This document shows positions 1 to 8,470 of a DNA stretch of 16,129 nt, one piece after another. The stretch is from contig JAHDCH010000032.1 in NCBI GenBank assembly GCA_020629995.1, forward strand, positions 1-16,129, read 5' to 3'. The notes under the pieces are model-generated. The model made no database searches and had not been told where the DNA came from. It saw nothing but the letters and a program-made list of their open reading frames with translations. Numbering within the stretch: the stretch's first letter is position 1; the number at the start of each line of letters is the position of its first letter. Position numbers and translations under genes: made by a program. The stretch is from Pseudaestuariivita sp. Lineage in GTDB: Bacteria > Pseudomonadota > Alphaproteobacteria > Rhodobacterales > Rhodobacteraceae.

Positions 1-2
1 GC

Positions 3-2294
3 CGGTCCGGCAGAGGCCTGGCCCGCTGGCCGGGCGGATTTGCCGCGCAGGTCAGCCGCCTGCGCCGGACGCGACGGGTGCAGACCCTGGTGACGCTGGG
101 CCTTGTTTTGCTTGGGCCGATCCTTGCGTTTGCGACGTTCGTGGTGCTGGGTCCGCTGGACCAGAACACGTCCTCCGGCTGGCTGCGCATCGTCATTCTG
201 GCCGATCTTGTCTACATTCTGGTGCTTGCTGCGCTGGTTCTAAGCCGTGTGGCGCGGCTGGTGGCGGCCCGGCGGGCCCAATCGGCCGGCTCGCGCCTGC
301 ACTTGCGGCTGACCGGTGTTTTTGCGGTCATGGCCCTGATCCCGACCATCACGGTCGCCGTTTTTGCCACGCTGAGCGTGAACATGGGCCTTGAGGCGTG
401 GTTTTCCGACCGGGTGCGTGACGTGGTCGCCGCCAGCCGCACCGCCGCCGAAAGTTACGAGGCAGATCAAGCCATTGGCCTTGAGGCAGATGCGCGCGCG
501 CTGGCCGGATATGTCACCATCCAGCGCAATCTTCTGGGGTCTGCGGTGTTCGATGACCGGGCGCGACAGATCCTCAGCCAGGGACAAAACCAGATTCAGC
601 GTGGTCTGCGCGAAGCTTTCGTCATCGACCGGGTGGGCGAAATCGTGACCCGCGGCGAACGGTCTTATCTGTTTGACTACGAACGCCCGACAATCGAGCA
701 GATCGCCGAGGCGGGCGCTGGTGTGGCCCTGATCCGTGACTGGGAAAACAATGAATTCCGCGCTCTGGTCCCGATCCGTGGCTACGCGGGCCATTTTCTT
801 TATGTCACGCGGGTGGTCGATGGTGCTTTGCTGGCGCTGCTGGACGAAACCGAAAAGACCGCGCAGTTCTACCAGCAAAAAGAGAGCGAACGGGGCAGGG
901 TGCTGTTTGACTTTGCGCTGCTCTATCTGGGGTTTGCGGTTCTTCTGATCCTGGCGTCCGTGTGGTTGGGGCTATGGTTCGCCGAGCGCCTGTCGCGCCC
1001 GGTTGGCCGTCTGACCGGCGCGGCCCAGCAAGTTGGCGCAGGCAATCTGGACGTGCAGGTGTTCGAAGAAGAGGGTGACGACGAAATTGCCCTTTTGTCG
1101 CGGTATTTCAACCAGATGACGCGTCAACTTAAAGGGCAGCGTCAGACGCTTCTGGACAATACCGACCAGATCGAACGCCGTCGCCGGCTGTTTGACTCGG
1201 TGCTGACATCGGTCACCTCGGGCGTGGTCGGTCTGGATGCGGACGGGCGTGTGACCTTTGTGAACCGGTCTGCGCAGCGCCTGCTGGACTGGGATGACAG
1301 CCAGCAATCCGAAGCGCTGGCGCTGGCGGTGCCGGAATTCGGCGCTTTGTTCGAAGCTCTGCGTAACGATCCCGCGGGCACGGTGCAGGACGAAATCAAG
1401 GTCAGCCGCGGCGGCAAAATGGAAAACCTGCTGGTGCGCATGGCCTGCAGGATCGGCGCTGACGGGCGCAACGAAGGCTACGTTGTGGCCTTTGACGACG
1501 TGACCGATCTGGTCAGCGCGCAGCGGATGGCGGCCTGGGGCGACGTCGCCCGCCGCATCGCGCATGAAATCAAGAACCCGCTCACACCGATCCAATTGTC
1601 GGCTGAACGGATCAAGCGCAAGTTCGCCTCGAAGGTGGGTGAGGACAGCGATCAGCTTGAACAGATGACCGGCGTCATCGTGCGCCAAACCAACGATCTG
1701 CGGCGCATCGTGGATGAGTTTTCGAAATTCGCCCGGATGCCTGAACCGGTGCTCAAGGTGCACGACCTGGCCGAATTGCTGCAGGGGTCGGTGATGTTGC
1801 AGGAAAGCGGGCAGCCTGGCGTGCGCTTTGCCACGGACATCCCGCGTGGTGCGATCATGGCGGATGTGGATGACACGATGATCACCCAGGCCTTCACGAA
1901 TTTGATGAAGAACGCTGGGGAAGCCACGGAAACTTTTGCAGAAAAGCGTGATGAAGATGGCTACCAGCCCGAGGTGCGCGTGACCTGCCAGACTGAAGAC
2001 GACCACGTCAAGATCGTGATCGCTGACAACGGTATCGGCCTGCCCGAAGACCGCGCACGGCTGTTCGAGCCATACGTGACCACCCGTGACAAGGGCACCG
2101 GCCTTGGCCTGCCCATCGTCAAGAAAATCATCGAAGAACACGGCGGGACATTGCATCTGGACGATGCGCCCGTCTTTGAGGGATCCACGCACAGGGGCGC
2201 AGCGGCGATCATCCGCCTGCCTCTGGCGGAGGCAAAAGGGCCCGGCAGTGCCCAGCAACAAAAAGAAGAAAAAGGTGTGAGGACAGAGACATGA
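3..2294 (+). CDS. ntrY: NtrY-type sensor histidine kinase (5' partial)
   Basis: Membrane histidine kinase that phosphorylates NtrX, acting in nitrogen and, in some relatives, redox/respiratory control. The frame is open back to position 3. A GTG at 78 could start a 738-residue protein, but the basic residues encoded before it suggest that the true start lies upstream of the window. Numbering from GTG78, hydrophobic segments lie at about 3-27, 37-58, 78-100 and 275-299, with a sensory region between the third and fourth. A HAMP domain (about 302-352) and a PAS domain (from about 369) follow. The phosphoacceptor His496 sits in AHEIKNPLTPIQ. The ATPase domain shows an N-box with N608 and N612, DNGIGLPE from D650 and GTGLGL at 673-678. 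All catalytic boxes are intact. The stop overlaps the ntrX start as ATGA, so the two are probably translationally coupled. Family assignment is firm; the signal sensed is unknown. Confidence 0.94.
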   Translation, partial: RSGRGLARWPGGFAAQVSRLRRTRRVQTLVTLGLVLLGPILAFATFVVLGPLDQNTSSGWLRIVILADLVYILVLAALVLSRVARLVAARRAQSAGSRLHLRLTGVFAVMALIPTITVAVFATLSVNMGLEAWFSDRVRDVVAASRTAAESYEADQAIGLEADARALAGYVTIQRNLLGSAVFDDRARQILSQGQNQIQRGLREAFVIDRVGEIVTRGERSYLFDYERPTIEQIAEAGAGVALIRDWENNEFRALVPIRGYAGHFLYVTRVVDGALLALLDETEKTAQFYQQKESERGRVLFDFALLYLGFAVLLILASVWLGLWFAERLSRPVGRLTGAAQQVGAGNLDVQVFEEEGDDEIALLSRYFNQMTRQLKGQRQTLLDNTDQIERRRRLFDSVLTSVTSGVVGLDADGRVTFVNRSAQRLLDWDDSQQSEALALAVPEFGALFEALRNDPAGTVQDEIKVSRGGKMENLLVRMACRIGADGRNEGYVVAFDDVTDLVSAQRMAAWGDVARRIAHEIKNPLTPIQLSAERIKRKFASKVGEDSDQLEQMTGVIVRQTNDLRRIVDEFSKFARMPEPVLKVHDLAELLQGSVMLQESGQPGVRFATDIPRGAIMADVDDTMITQAFTNLMKNAGEATETFAEKRDEDGYQPEVRVTCQTEDDHVKIVIADNGIGLPEDRARLFEPYVTTRDKGTGLGLPIVKKIIEEHGGTLHLDDAPVFEGSTHRGAAAIIRLPLAEAKGPGSAQQQKEEKGVRTET

Positions 2295-3703
2295 GCGACA
2301 TTCTTATCGTTGATGACGAACGCGATATCCGAGAGCTGATTTCGGATATTCTCGAGGACGAAGGGTTCACGACACGGCTCGCCGGCAATTCGGACGAGTG
2401 CATGAACGCGATCAACGCCGAGCCGCCGGCGCTGCTGATCCTTGATATCTGGCTGAAGGACAGCCGGATGGACGGGATCGACATCCTCAAGACAGTCAAA
2501 CGCGACAACCCGGGCGTGCCCGTAGTGATCATCTCGGGGCACGGCAATATCGAGATCGCCGTCGCCGCGATCAAGCAGGGCGCTTACGACTTCATCGAAA
2601 AGCCGTTCAACATCGACCAGCTTTTGGTGGTGATCCGCCGCGCGATGGAAACCAGCCGCCTGCGCCGCGAAAATCAGCAGCTCAAACGCCGCGACGTGAC
2701 TGCGAGCGAGATGATCGGCGAAAGCGCCGCGTTCCGCATGCTGGTCAGCCATCTGGACAAGGTCACCAAGTCCAACGGGCGGGTGATGCTGTCCGGCCCT
2801 GCAGGTGCGGGCAAGGAAATCGCGGCGCGGTATATCCACGCGAACTCGGGCCGCAAGGACGCGCCTTTTATCACCGTGAACTGCGCCAGCATCGAACCCG
2901 ACACGATGGAAGAGGTGCTGTTTGGCCGCGAAGGCGGCGAGCGCGGGGTCGAGCCGGGCCTTCTGGAACAGGCCCATGGCGGGGTGATCTACTTTGACGA
3001 GGTCGCTGATATGCCGCTTGGCACCCAGTCCAAGATCCTGCGTGTGCTGGTCGATCAGCAATTCACCCGTGTCGGCGGGACCGACAAGGTGCGCGTCGAT
3101 CTGCGCGTGATTTCCTCGACCAACCGCGATCTGCAGGCCGCAATTTCCGAAGGCAGCCTGCGGCGCGAGCTCTATCACCGCCTGAACGTGGTGCCGATCA
3201 CTGTGCCCAGCCTTGAGGACCGGCGCGAGGATATCCCGCTGCTTGCGCGCTATTTCGTGGATCATTGCCACAAGACCCAAGGCTTGCCGCAGCGCGATCT
3301 GGCCGAAGACGCAGTGGCCCTGATGCAGACGATGATCTGGCCGGGCAATGTGCGCCAGCTCAAGAACCTCGTCGAACGCGTGCTGATCCTCGGTGATGAC
3401 ACAGGCCCGATCGAAGCGCGCGAGCTGCCGCAAGAGACCGAAACGCCCACCGAAGATGGCCGCGTTGTGCTGGCGGGTGCGCTGGCAACGTTGCCGCTGC
3501 GCGAAGCGCGTGAAGCCTTCGAGCGGGAATACCTGCTGACCCAGATCAACCGCTTTGGCGGCAACATCTCACGGACTGCGAACTTTGTGGGGATGGAGCG
3601 GTCGGCGCTGCACCGCAAGCTCAAGTCGCTGGGCGTGGTCACCACCGCGAAATCCGGCGCACGGATCGCCCGGGTCGAAGAAGAAGAGCGCCGGGCCGGT
3701 TAG
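2291..3703 (+). CDS. ntrX: NtrX response regulator, NtrC family, lacking GAFTGA
   Basis: Partner regulator of NtrY, 470 residues. The receiver domain (1-about 120) has acidic pocket D8/D9, phosphoacceptor D52 in LLILDIW, and K104 in FIEKPF. The AAA+ domain has a Walker A of unusual wording, GPAGAGKE (169-176), and Walker B FDE with D236/E237. The loop that normally carries GAFTGA between LFG and the following E-x-A reads REGGERGVEP (213-222) and is about four residues shorter than in sigma-54 activators. A Fis-type helix-turn-helix (ISRTANFVGMERSALHRKL) lies near the C-terminus. Loss of the sigma-54 contact loop implies control of promoters used by other sigma factors, as described for some alphaproteobacterial NtrC/NtrX proteins; that is inference here. 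The ATG at 2291 overlaps the ntrY stop. Confidence 0.94.
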   Translation: MSDILIVDDERDIRELISDILEDEGFTTRLAGNSDECMNAINAEPPALLILDIWLKDSRMDGIDILKTVKRDNPGVPVVIISGHGNIEIAVAAIKQGAYDFIEKPFNIDQLLVVIRRAMETSRLRRENQQLKRRDVTASEMIGESAAFRMLVSHLDKVTKSNGRVMLSGPAGAGKEIAARYIHANSGRKDAPFITVNCASIEPDTMEEVLFGREGGERGVEPGLLEQAHGGVIYFDEVADMPLGTQSKILRVLVDQQFTRVGGTDKVRVDLRVISSTNRDLQAAISEGSLRRELYHRLNVVPITVPSLEDRREDIPLLARYFVDHCHKTQGLPQRDLAEDAVALMQTMIWPGNVRQLKNLVERVLILGDDTGPIEARELPQETETPTEDGRVVLAGALATLPLREAREAFEREYLLTQINRFGGNISRTANFVGMERSALHRKLKSLGVVTTAKSGARIARVEEEERRAG

Positions 3704-3709
3704 CTGCCC

Positions 3710-3733
3710 GGTCCCGGCGTCGAGGCCGGGCCC
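3710..3733 (+). terminator. GC-rich hairpin after ntrX
   Basis: CCCGGC (3713-3718), loop GTCGAG, GCCGGG (3725-3730), extended by GG/CC across one mismatch. It begins seven bases past the ntrX stop. There is no T-tract, so it may attenuate or protect the transcript end rather than act as a classical intrinsic terminator. Confidence 0.35.
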
Positions 3734-3741
3734 GAGGATGC

Positions 3742-3766
3742 GTAGGGTGGGCGTGACAGCCCACCT
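3742..3766. repeat. REP-like palindrome
   Basis: GTGGGC (3747-3752), loop GTGACA, GCCCAC (3759-3764), preceded by GTAGG. From memory, the wording GTAGGGTGGGC...GCCCACC recurs as an interspersed palindrome in many bacterial genomes, so this looks like one copy of a REP-type element. Only one copy lies in the window, so repetitiveness cannot be shown here. Confidence 0.45.
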
Positions 3767-3843
3767 GCCGCCGGGTCAGCGGCGCGCGGGTCGTTGACCT
3801 CTTTCGCGCCGTCTGCCATTCCAAATGCGTCAACGCATGTGCC

Positions 3844-3848
3844 GGAGG
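3844..3848 (+). promoter_or_regulatory. ribosome binding site of trkA
   Basis: GGAGG, seven bases before the ATG at 3856. It fixes the trkA start and suggests that trkA is translated independently of ntrX. Confidence 0.7.
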
Positions 3849-3855
3849 CGCGAGC

Positions 3856-5250
3856 ATGAAGGTCATCATCTGCGGTGCCGGCCAGGTTGGATGGCAAATC
3901 GCGCGTCACCTGTCGGGCGAGCGCAACGATGTCACCGTCGTCGACAACAATCCCGATCTGGTGCACCGCGCGACGGACACTCTGGATGTGCAGGGCATCA
4001 CCGGCTTTGCCAGCTATCCCGACATCCTGCAGCGCGCGGGCGCGCGGGATGCGGACATGATCATCGCCGCCACCCATTCGGACGAGGTCAACATGGTCAC
4101 CTGTCAGGTGGCCCATTCGATCTTTGAAATCCCGCGCAAGATCGCGCGTTTGCGGGCGCAAAGCTATCTGACGGCGATCTATTCCGATCTTTACCGGCGC
4201 GAACACATGCCCATTGACGTTGTCATCAGCCCCGAACGCGAGGTTGCCGCCGCGGCCCTGCGCCGGCTGAGCGTGCCGGCGGCCTTTGACACCGAACAAT
4301 TCCTGGACGGGCGGGCGCAGCTGCTGGGGCTGACCATCGACGACGACTGCCCCATCGTGAACACGCCCCTGCGCCAGCTGAACGACCTGTTCAGCACGCT
4401 GCGCGCCATTGTCGTGGGTATCCGCCGGGAAGGCCGCCTTTTTGCGCCCGAACCCCGCGACCAGCTGTTTGCGGGGGACGCGGCCTATCTTGTGACCCAT
4501 GTGGACGACGTCGCGCGCACGCTGGAAATCTTCGGCAAGCCGCACGAGAGGCAGGAACGCGTTGTCCTGATCGGAGGCGGCAACGTGGGCCTTGCGGTCG
4601 CAACCGAGCTTGAAGGCCGGTCGGACCGCATCCGCGCCAAGGTGATCGAACGCAGCCGCCCCATCGCGGAACACGCCGCCGATGCGCTGGAACGGACCAT
4701 CGTGTTGAACGGCGATGGCCTTGATATTTCGCTGCTGCAAGAGGCCAACATCGCCCGCGCCGACGCGGTCCTGGCGGTTACCGATGATGACAAGGTCAAC
4801 CTGCTGGCATCGGTCCGCGCCAAGGCGCTTGGGTGCAAGATGGCCATTGCTCTGGTCAACGACCCGACGCTGACCCCGATGATGGAGGCGCTTGGCATCG
4901 ACGCCTACATCAACCCGCGCGCCACCACGGTCAGCTCGATCCTGCGCCACATCCGGCACGGCCGCGTGCGGGCGCTGTATTCCATCGGCGATGCCGAGGC
5001 CGAGGTGATCGAGGCCGAAGTCCTGTCGACCTCGCCGATCTCGGGGCAGCTGATCCGCGACATCAGCTTTCCCGAAGGCGTGCTGGTCGGCGCGATCCGC
5101 AAACAGGGCAAGGATGGATTGCCTGGCGATGTGATCAAACCCGTCGGCGGCACCCGGATCGAAGAGGGGGACGTGATCGTCCTGTTCACCATGGCGGCTG
5201 ATGTGCCCGAGGTCGAACGCCTCTTCCAGGTGTCGATCGACTTTTTCTGA
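3856..5250 (+). CDS. trkA: TrkA, NAD-binding regulator of K+ uptake
   Basis: Cytoplasmic peripheral subunit that gates the TrkH potassium channel in response to bound nucleotide. At 464 residues it is close to the usual TrkA length of about 458. It has the standard duplicated layout. The first Rossmann half (RCK_N) begins with GAGQVG at 7-12 and has D36 at the end of the second strand to hold the ribose; an RCK_C region follows. A second RCK_N begins with VVLIGGGNVG at 236-245, followed by a C-terminal RCK_C (about 375-460). Both nucleotide sites look intact. The gene has a good ribosome binding site and lies 13 nt before trkH. Proximity to ntrYX is typical of Rhodobacterales as far as I recall. 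A 152-nt gap with hairpins separates it from ntrX, so it may have its own promoter, though I could not identify one. Confidence 0.95.
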   Translation: MKVIICGAGQVGWQIARHLSGERNDVTVVDNNPDLVHRATDTLDVQGITGFASYPDILQRAGARDADMIIAATHSDEVNMVTCQVAHSIFEIPRKIARLRAQSYLTAIYSDLYRREHMPIDVVISPEREVAAAALRRLSVPAAFDTEQFLDGRAQLLGLTIDDDCPIVNTPLRQLNDLFSTLRAIVVGIRREGRLFAPEPRDQLFAGDAAYLVTHVDDVARTLEIFGKPHERQERVVLIGGGNVGLAVATELEGRSDRIRAKVIERSRPIAEHAADALERTIVLNGDGLDISLLQEANIARADAVLAVTDDDKVNLLASVRAKALGCKMAIALVNDPTLTPMMEALGIDAYINPRATTVSSILRHIRHGRVRALYSIGDAEAEVIEAEVLSTSPISGQLIRDISFPEGVLVGAIRKQGKDGLPGDVIKPVGGTRIEEGDVIVLFTMAADVPEVERLFQVSIDFF

Positions 5251-5263
5251 TGGCGCGGCGCTG

Positions 5264-6793
5264 ATGGCAACGACCCGTCTGGCCAACTGGGTTCTGCAGG
5301 TGCCGTTCTTTCTGGTGCTGGCGGGGCTGACGTGCCTCGCGATGCTGATCCCGGCGGTGCATGCGGCCTGGGTTCAGGATCACCTTGCGGCGCGCACTTT
5401 CCTTTATGCGGCAATCCTCGGCGGCACGATGACCCTGCTGGTGGCGCTGGCCGTTGGCGCGCGCCCTCGGTCGCGCCGGGGGCTGGATCAGCTTTTGGCC
5501 TTGCTGGGCGCCTATGTCGCGCTGCCGGTCCTGATGGCGGTGCCGTTCTACGAGACCCTGCGCACAACGTCCTTCTTCAATGCCTATGTCGAGATGGTGT
5601 CGTGTTTCACCACCACCGGTGCGCCGCTGTTCGCGCCCGACCGCCTGAGCCCTTCTCTGCACCTGTGGCGCGGGCTGGTGGCCTGGATGGGAGGTTTGCT
5701 GATCTGGGTTGCGGCCGCCGCGATCCTGGCGCCGCGGCACCTGGGCGGGTTCGAGGTGACAACCTCGGCCGAACCGGGGCAGGGGCTGATCGGTGTCGGC
5801 TACGAGCGCCGCGCCACGACCGCCACGCGGCTTGTGCGGGTCGCGTCCCGCCTGTTGCCGGTCTATGGCGGCCTGACACTGGGTCTTTGGGCCTGTCTTG
5901 TTGCGGTGGGTGATCCGGCCTTGCCGGCGCTGATCCACGCCATGTCCACGCTGTCGACATCTGGCATCTCGGCGATTGGCGGTCTGGCGCAGGCGCCATC
6001 GGGTGGCGCGGGCGAGCTGCTGATCGCCTGCTTTTTGCTCTTTGCCCTGTCGCGGCTGACCTTTTCATCGGACACCGTGACGGGCACCCGCGAGGGGCTG
6101 CTGCGCGATCCCGAATTCCGGCTTGGCTGCGCGCTGGTTCTGGCGGTGACGCTGTTCCTGTTCGCACGTCACTGGATCGGCGCTTACGAAGTTGCGTCGG
6201 TCACCAACCTGTCTGGCGCGGTTGCGGCGCTGTGGGGTGGTTTGTTCACCGTTCTGTCTTTCCTGACGACCACCGGGTTCGAAAGCGGAGACTGGTTTGC
6301 CGCCCAGGCGTGGTCGGCGCTGCCCGGTGCCGGCATCCTGCTGATGGGCTTGGCGCTGGTTGGTGGCGGCGTGGCCACCACCGCCGGCGGGGTCAAGCTG
6401 TTGCGGGTCTTTGTGCTGTACCGGCACGGACGGCGCGAGGTTGCGCGTCTGGTGCATCCGTCGATGGTGGGGGCTGCCATGGGCCAGTCGCGCCGCATCC
6501 GGCGTCACGGCGCCTTTATCGCCTTTGTCTTTTTCATGCTGTTCGCGCTGTCGCTTGCGGTGACGGTGATCGCTTTGGCGGCGGCGGGGCTGAACTTTGA
6601 CGCGGCCCTGGTCGTGGCGATCTCGGGGCTGACCACCACGGGCCCGCTGGTCACCGCCGCGTCTGAAACACCCGTGGCGCTCAGCCAGCTTGGCGTGCCC
6701 GCAAAGCTTATTTTTTCAGCAGCCATGGTGGTGGGGCGGCTCGAGACGTTGGCCATCATCGCGCTGCTCACGCCGGAATTGTGGCGCAACTGA
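5264..6793 (+). CDS. trkH: TrkH-family potassium uptake channel
   Basis: Inner-membrane K+ translocating subunit, 509 residues, hydrophobic throughout with the four M-P-M repeats of the Trk/Ktr/HKT superfamily. Pore-loop filter motifs are visible in all four repeats: TTTGAP at 116-121, STSGI at 231-235, TTTGF at 335-339 and TTTGP at 457-461, each carrying the selectivity glycine. The open frame reaches back to 5201 inside trkA. I chose the ATG at 5264 because it gives a normal N-terminus leading into a first membrane helix and lies just 13 nt after the trkA stop; no strong ribosome binding site precedes it, so translational coupling to trkA is likely. Having both trkA and trkH together is functionally coherent. 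TrkG is an equivalent name for this family. Confidence 0.92.
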   Translation: MATTRLANWVLQVPFFLVLAGLTCLAMLIPAVHAAWVQDHLAARTFLYAAILGGTMTLLVALAVGARPRSRRGLDQLLALLGAYVALPVLMAVPFYETLRTTSFFNAYVEMVSCFTTTGAPLFAPDRLSPSLHLWRGLVAWMGGLLIWVAAAAILAPRHLGGFEVTTSAEPGQGLIGVGYERRATTATRLVRVASRLLPVYGGLTLGLWACLVAVGDPALPALIHAMSTLSTSGISAIGGLAQAPSGGAGELLIACFLLFALSRLTFSSDTVTGTREGLLRDPEFRLGCALVLAVTLFLFARHWIGAYEVASVTNLSGAVAALWGGLFTVLSFLTTTGFESGDWFAAQAWSALPGAGILLMGLALVGGGVATTAGGVKLLRVFVLYRHGRREVARLVHPSMVGAAMGQSRRIRRHGAFIAFVFFMLFALSLAVTVIALAAAGLNFDAALVVAISGLTTTGPLVTAASETPVALSQLGVPAKLIFSAAMVVGRLETLAIIALLTPELWRN

Positions 6794-6846
6794 CACCAAC
6801 ACCCCCGACACGCGGTCCGAGGCGCGAAATCCTGCACTTGGGGGGT

Positions 6847-6866
6847 GGCACTTTTTAAAACGTGCC
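6847..6866 (+). other. hairpin in the trkH-hfq gap
   Basis: GGCAC (6847-6851) pairs with GTGCC (6862-6866) around a T5A4C loop that could add A-T pairs. It may be a weak trkH terminator or part of the hfq promoter/leader. The 139-nt gap (6794-6932) shows no convincing -35/-10 pair to my eye. Confidence 0.25.
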
Positions 6867-6932
6867 GACATACTGGCCTCCGGATACGAGGGTGCCCTTC
6901 CGGGCCGCACAAAAACAAAGGCTACAGAACCA

Positions 6933-7172
6933 ATGGCTTCGGACCGTCAAAACCTGCAGGACGCGTTTCTCAACCACGTCCGCAAAACCAAGGTGCCTGT
7001 CACTGTCTTCCTGATCAATGGTGTCAAATTGCAAGGCGTGATCACGTGGTTTGACAACTTTTGCGTGCTTTTGCGCCGTGATGGCCAATCGCAGCTTGTC
7101 TACAAGCACGCGATTTCGACCATCATGCCGTCCCAGCCGATCAACCTGTACGAAGGTGAAGGCGAGAATTGA
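6933..7172 (+). CDS. hfq: RNA chaperone Hfq
   Basis: Ring-forming Sm-like protein that pairs small RNAs with mRNAs. It is 79 residues long, typical of short alphaproteobacterial Hfq without a long C-terminal tail. Q8 of the proximal RNA site is present, [14 protein letters not shown] forms the Sm1 motif (30-43), and YKHAIS (57-62) is the diagnostic Sm2 motif. The acidic tail ends EGEGEN. The open frame runs back to 6690 inside trkH, but the ATG at 6933 gives the standard N-terminus [14 protein letters not shown]. The upstream AAAGG is weak and slightly distant, and is embedded in an A-rich stretch (6909-6920) that Hfq itself could bind. The TGA overlaps the hflX TTG start, so hfq-hflX is one translational unit, as in many proteobacteria. 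Confidence 0.96.
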   Translation: MASDRQNLQDAFLNHVRKTKVPVTVFLINGVKLQGVITWFDNFCVLLRRDGQSQLVYKHAISTIMPSQPINLYEGEGEN

Positions 7173-8470
7173 GCCGAACCGGTCCGCAGGACACCGCCCG
7201 CAAAGCCACGCGCGCCTGGGTTCTGCATCCTGACATAACGTCCGAACGCCGCCCTCGTGAGGCGGCGCTCGCGCTTGAAGAGGCCGTGTCGCTGGCCCAT
7301 GCGCTGCCCGACCTGCAGGTCGTGGGGCAGGGCGTCGTGCGCCTGCCGCGCGCCCAGCCGGGCCGCCTGTTCGGATCAGGCAAGATCGCCGAGCTGCACG
7401 ATCTGTTTGAAAGCGAAGAGATTGACCTTGTCCTGATCGACGGGCCGGTCACGCCCGTCCAGCAGCGCAACCTCGAAAAGGATTGGGGCGTCAAACTGCT
7501 CGACCGGACGGGGCTGATCCTTGAAATTTTCAGTGACCGCGCCGCCACCCGCGAAGGCGTGCTGCAGGTCGAGATGGCCGCGCTCAGCTACCAGCGCACC
7601 CGTCTGGTGCGCGCCTGGACCCACCTCGAACGGCAGCGCGGGGGCCTCGGCTTTGTGGGTGGCCCGGGTGAGACGCAGATCGAGGCGGACCGCCGCGCCA
7701 TCGACGAACAACTGGTGCGCTTGCGCCGGCAGCTGGACAAGGTGGTCAAGACGCGCGACCTGCACCGGCAGGCCCGCGCCAAGGTGCCCTATCCGATCGT
7801 CGCGCTGGTGGGGTACACCAACGCGGGCAAATCGACGCTGTTCAACCGCCTGACCGGGGCCGATGTGATGGCCAAGGACATGCTTTTTGCCACGCTCGAC
7901 CCCACGATGCGGGGCGTGACGCTGCCTAACGGAGTCGAGGTGATCCTGTCGGATACCGTAGGGTTCATCAGTGATCTTCCCACCGAACTGGTTGCCGCCT
8001 TTCGCGCCACGCTCGAAGAGGTGCTGGCCGCCGATCTGATCCTGCATGTGCGCGACATCTCGCACCCCGAAACCGAGGCGCAGGCCGATGATGTGGCCGC
8101 GATCCTGACCTCTCTGGGCGTCACCGAAGACCGCGCGCAGCTGGAAATCTGGAACAAGCTGGACCGTCTGGCCCCGGAAGACCGCGAGGCGGCCGAGGCC
8201 CGCGCCGCCCGCGAGGACCAGACCCATCTGGTGTCCGCGCTGACCGGCGCAGGCATGGAGCCGTTGCTGGATGCGATCAAGGCGGCGCTGACCGCAGACA
8301 CGACGACGCAGACGCTGTCACTGGGGTTCGAAGCGGGCCGCGCCCGTGCCTGGCTGTACGATCAGGGCGTTGTCGAGGGCGAGAGCCAGACCGAAACCGG
8401 CCTGACTTTGCAGCTGCGCTGGACGGCCAAGCAGGCCGCGCAATATGAGGCGACGTTCGGCGCCGCCTAA
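7169..8470 (+). CDS. hflX: GTPase HflX, TTG start
   Basis: Ribosome-associated GTPase that splits or rescues stalled ribosomes in characterised relatives. It is 433 residues long, near the usual 426. The N-terminal HflX domain contains GSGKIAEL and the glycine-rich [15 protein letters not shown] linker region before a helical segment. The G-domain has G1 GYTNAGKST at 215-223, G3 DTVGF at 262-266 and G4 NKLD at 329-332. A C-terminal domain follows. The start is the TTG at 7169, which overlaps the hfq stop (TTGA); AAGGTGAAGG lies just upstream inside hfq. No in-frame ATG is available before the conserved domain. Its TAA overlaps the stop of the convergent corC-like gene, leaving no space for a private terminator. 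Confidence 0.95.
   Translation: MSRTGPQDTARKATRAWVLHPDITSERRPREAALALEEAVSLAHALPDLQVVGQGVVRLPRAQPGRLFGSGKIAELHDLFESEEIDLVLIDGPVTPVQQRNLEKDWGVKLLDRTGLILEIFSDRAATREGVLQVEMAALSYQRTRLVRAWTHLERQRGGLGFVGGPGETQIEADRRAIDEQLVRLRRQLDKVVKTRDLHRQARAKVPYPIVALVGYTNAGKSTLFNRLTGADVMAKDMLFATLDPTMRGVTLPNGVEVILSDTVGFISDLPTELVAAFRATLEEVLAADLILHVRDISHPETEAQADDVAAILTSLGVTEDRAQLEIWNKLDRLAPEDREAAEARAAREDQTHLVSALTGAGMEPLLDAIKAALTADTTTQTLSLGFEAGRARAWLYDQGVVEGESQTETGLTLQLRWTAKQAAQYEATFGAA

Noticed and set aside
1961..5286. Long open frames on the - strand opposite ntrX and trkA (490 and 528 codons)
   Set aside because: They lie wholly opposite well-recognised genes, show Arg/Ala/His-rich nonsense composition typical of GC-rich antisense frames, and contain no recognisable domain.
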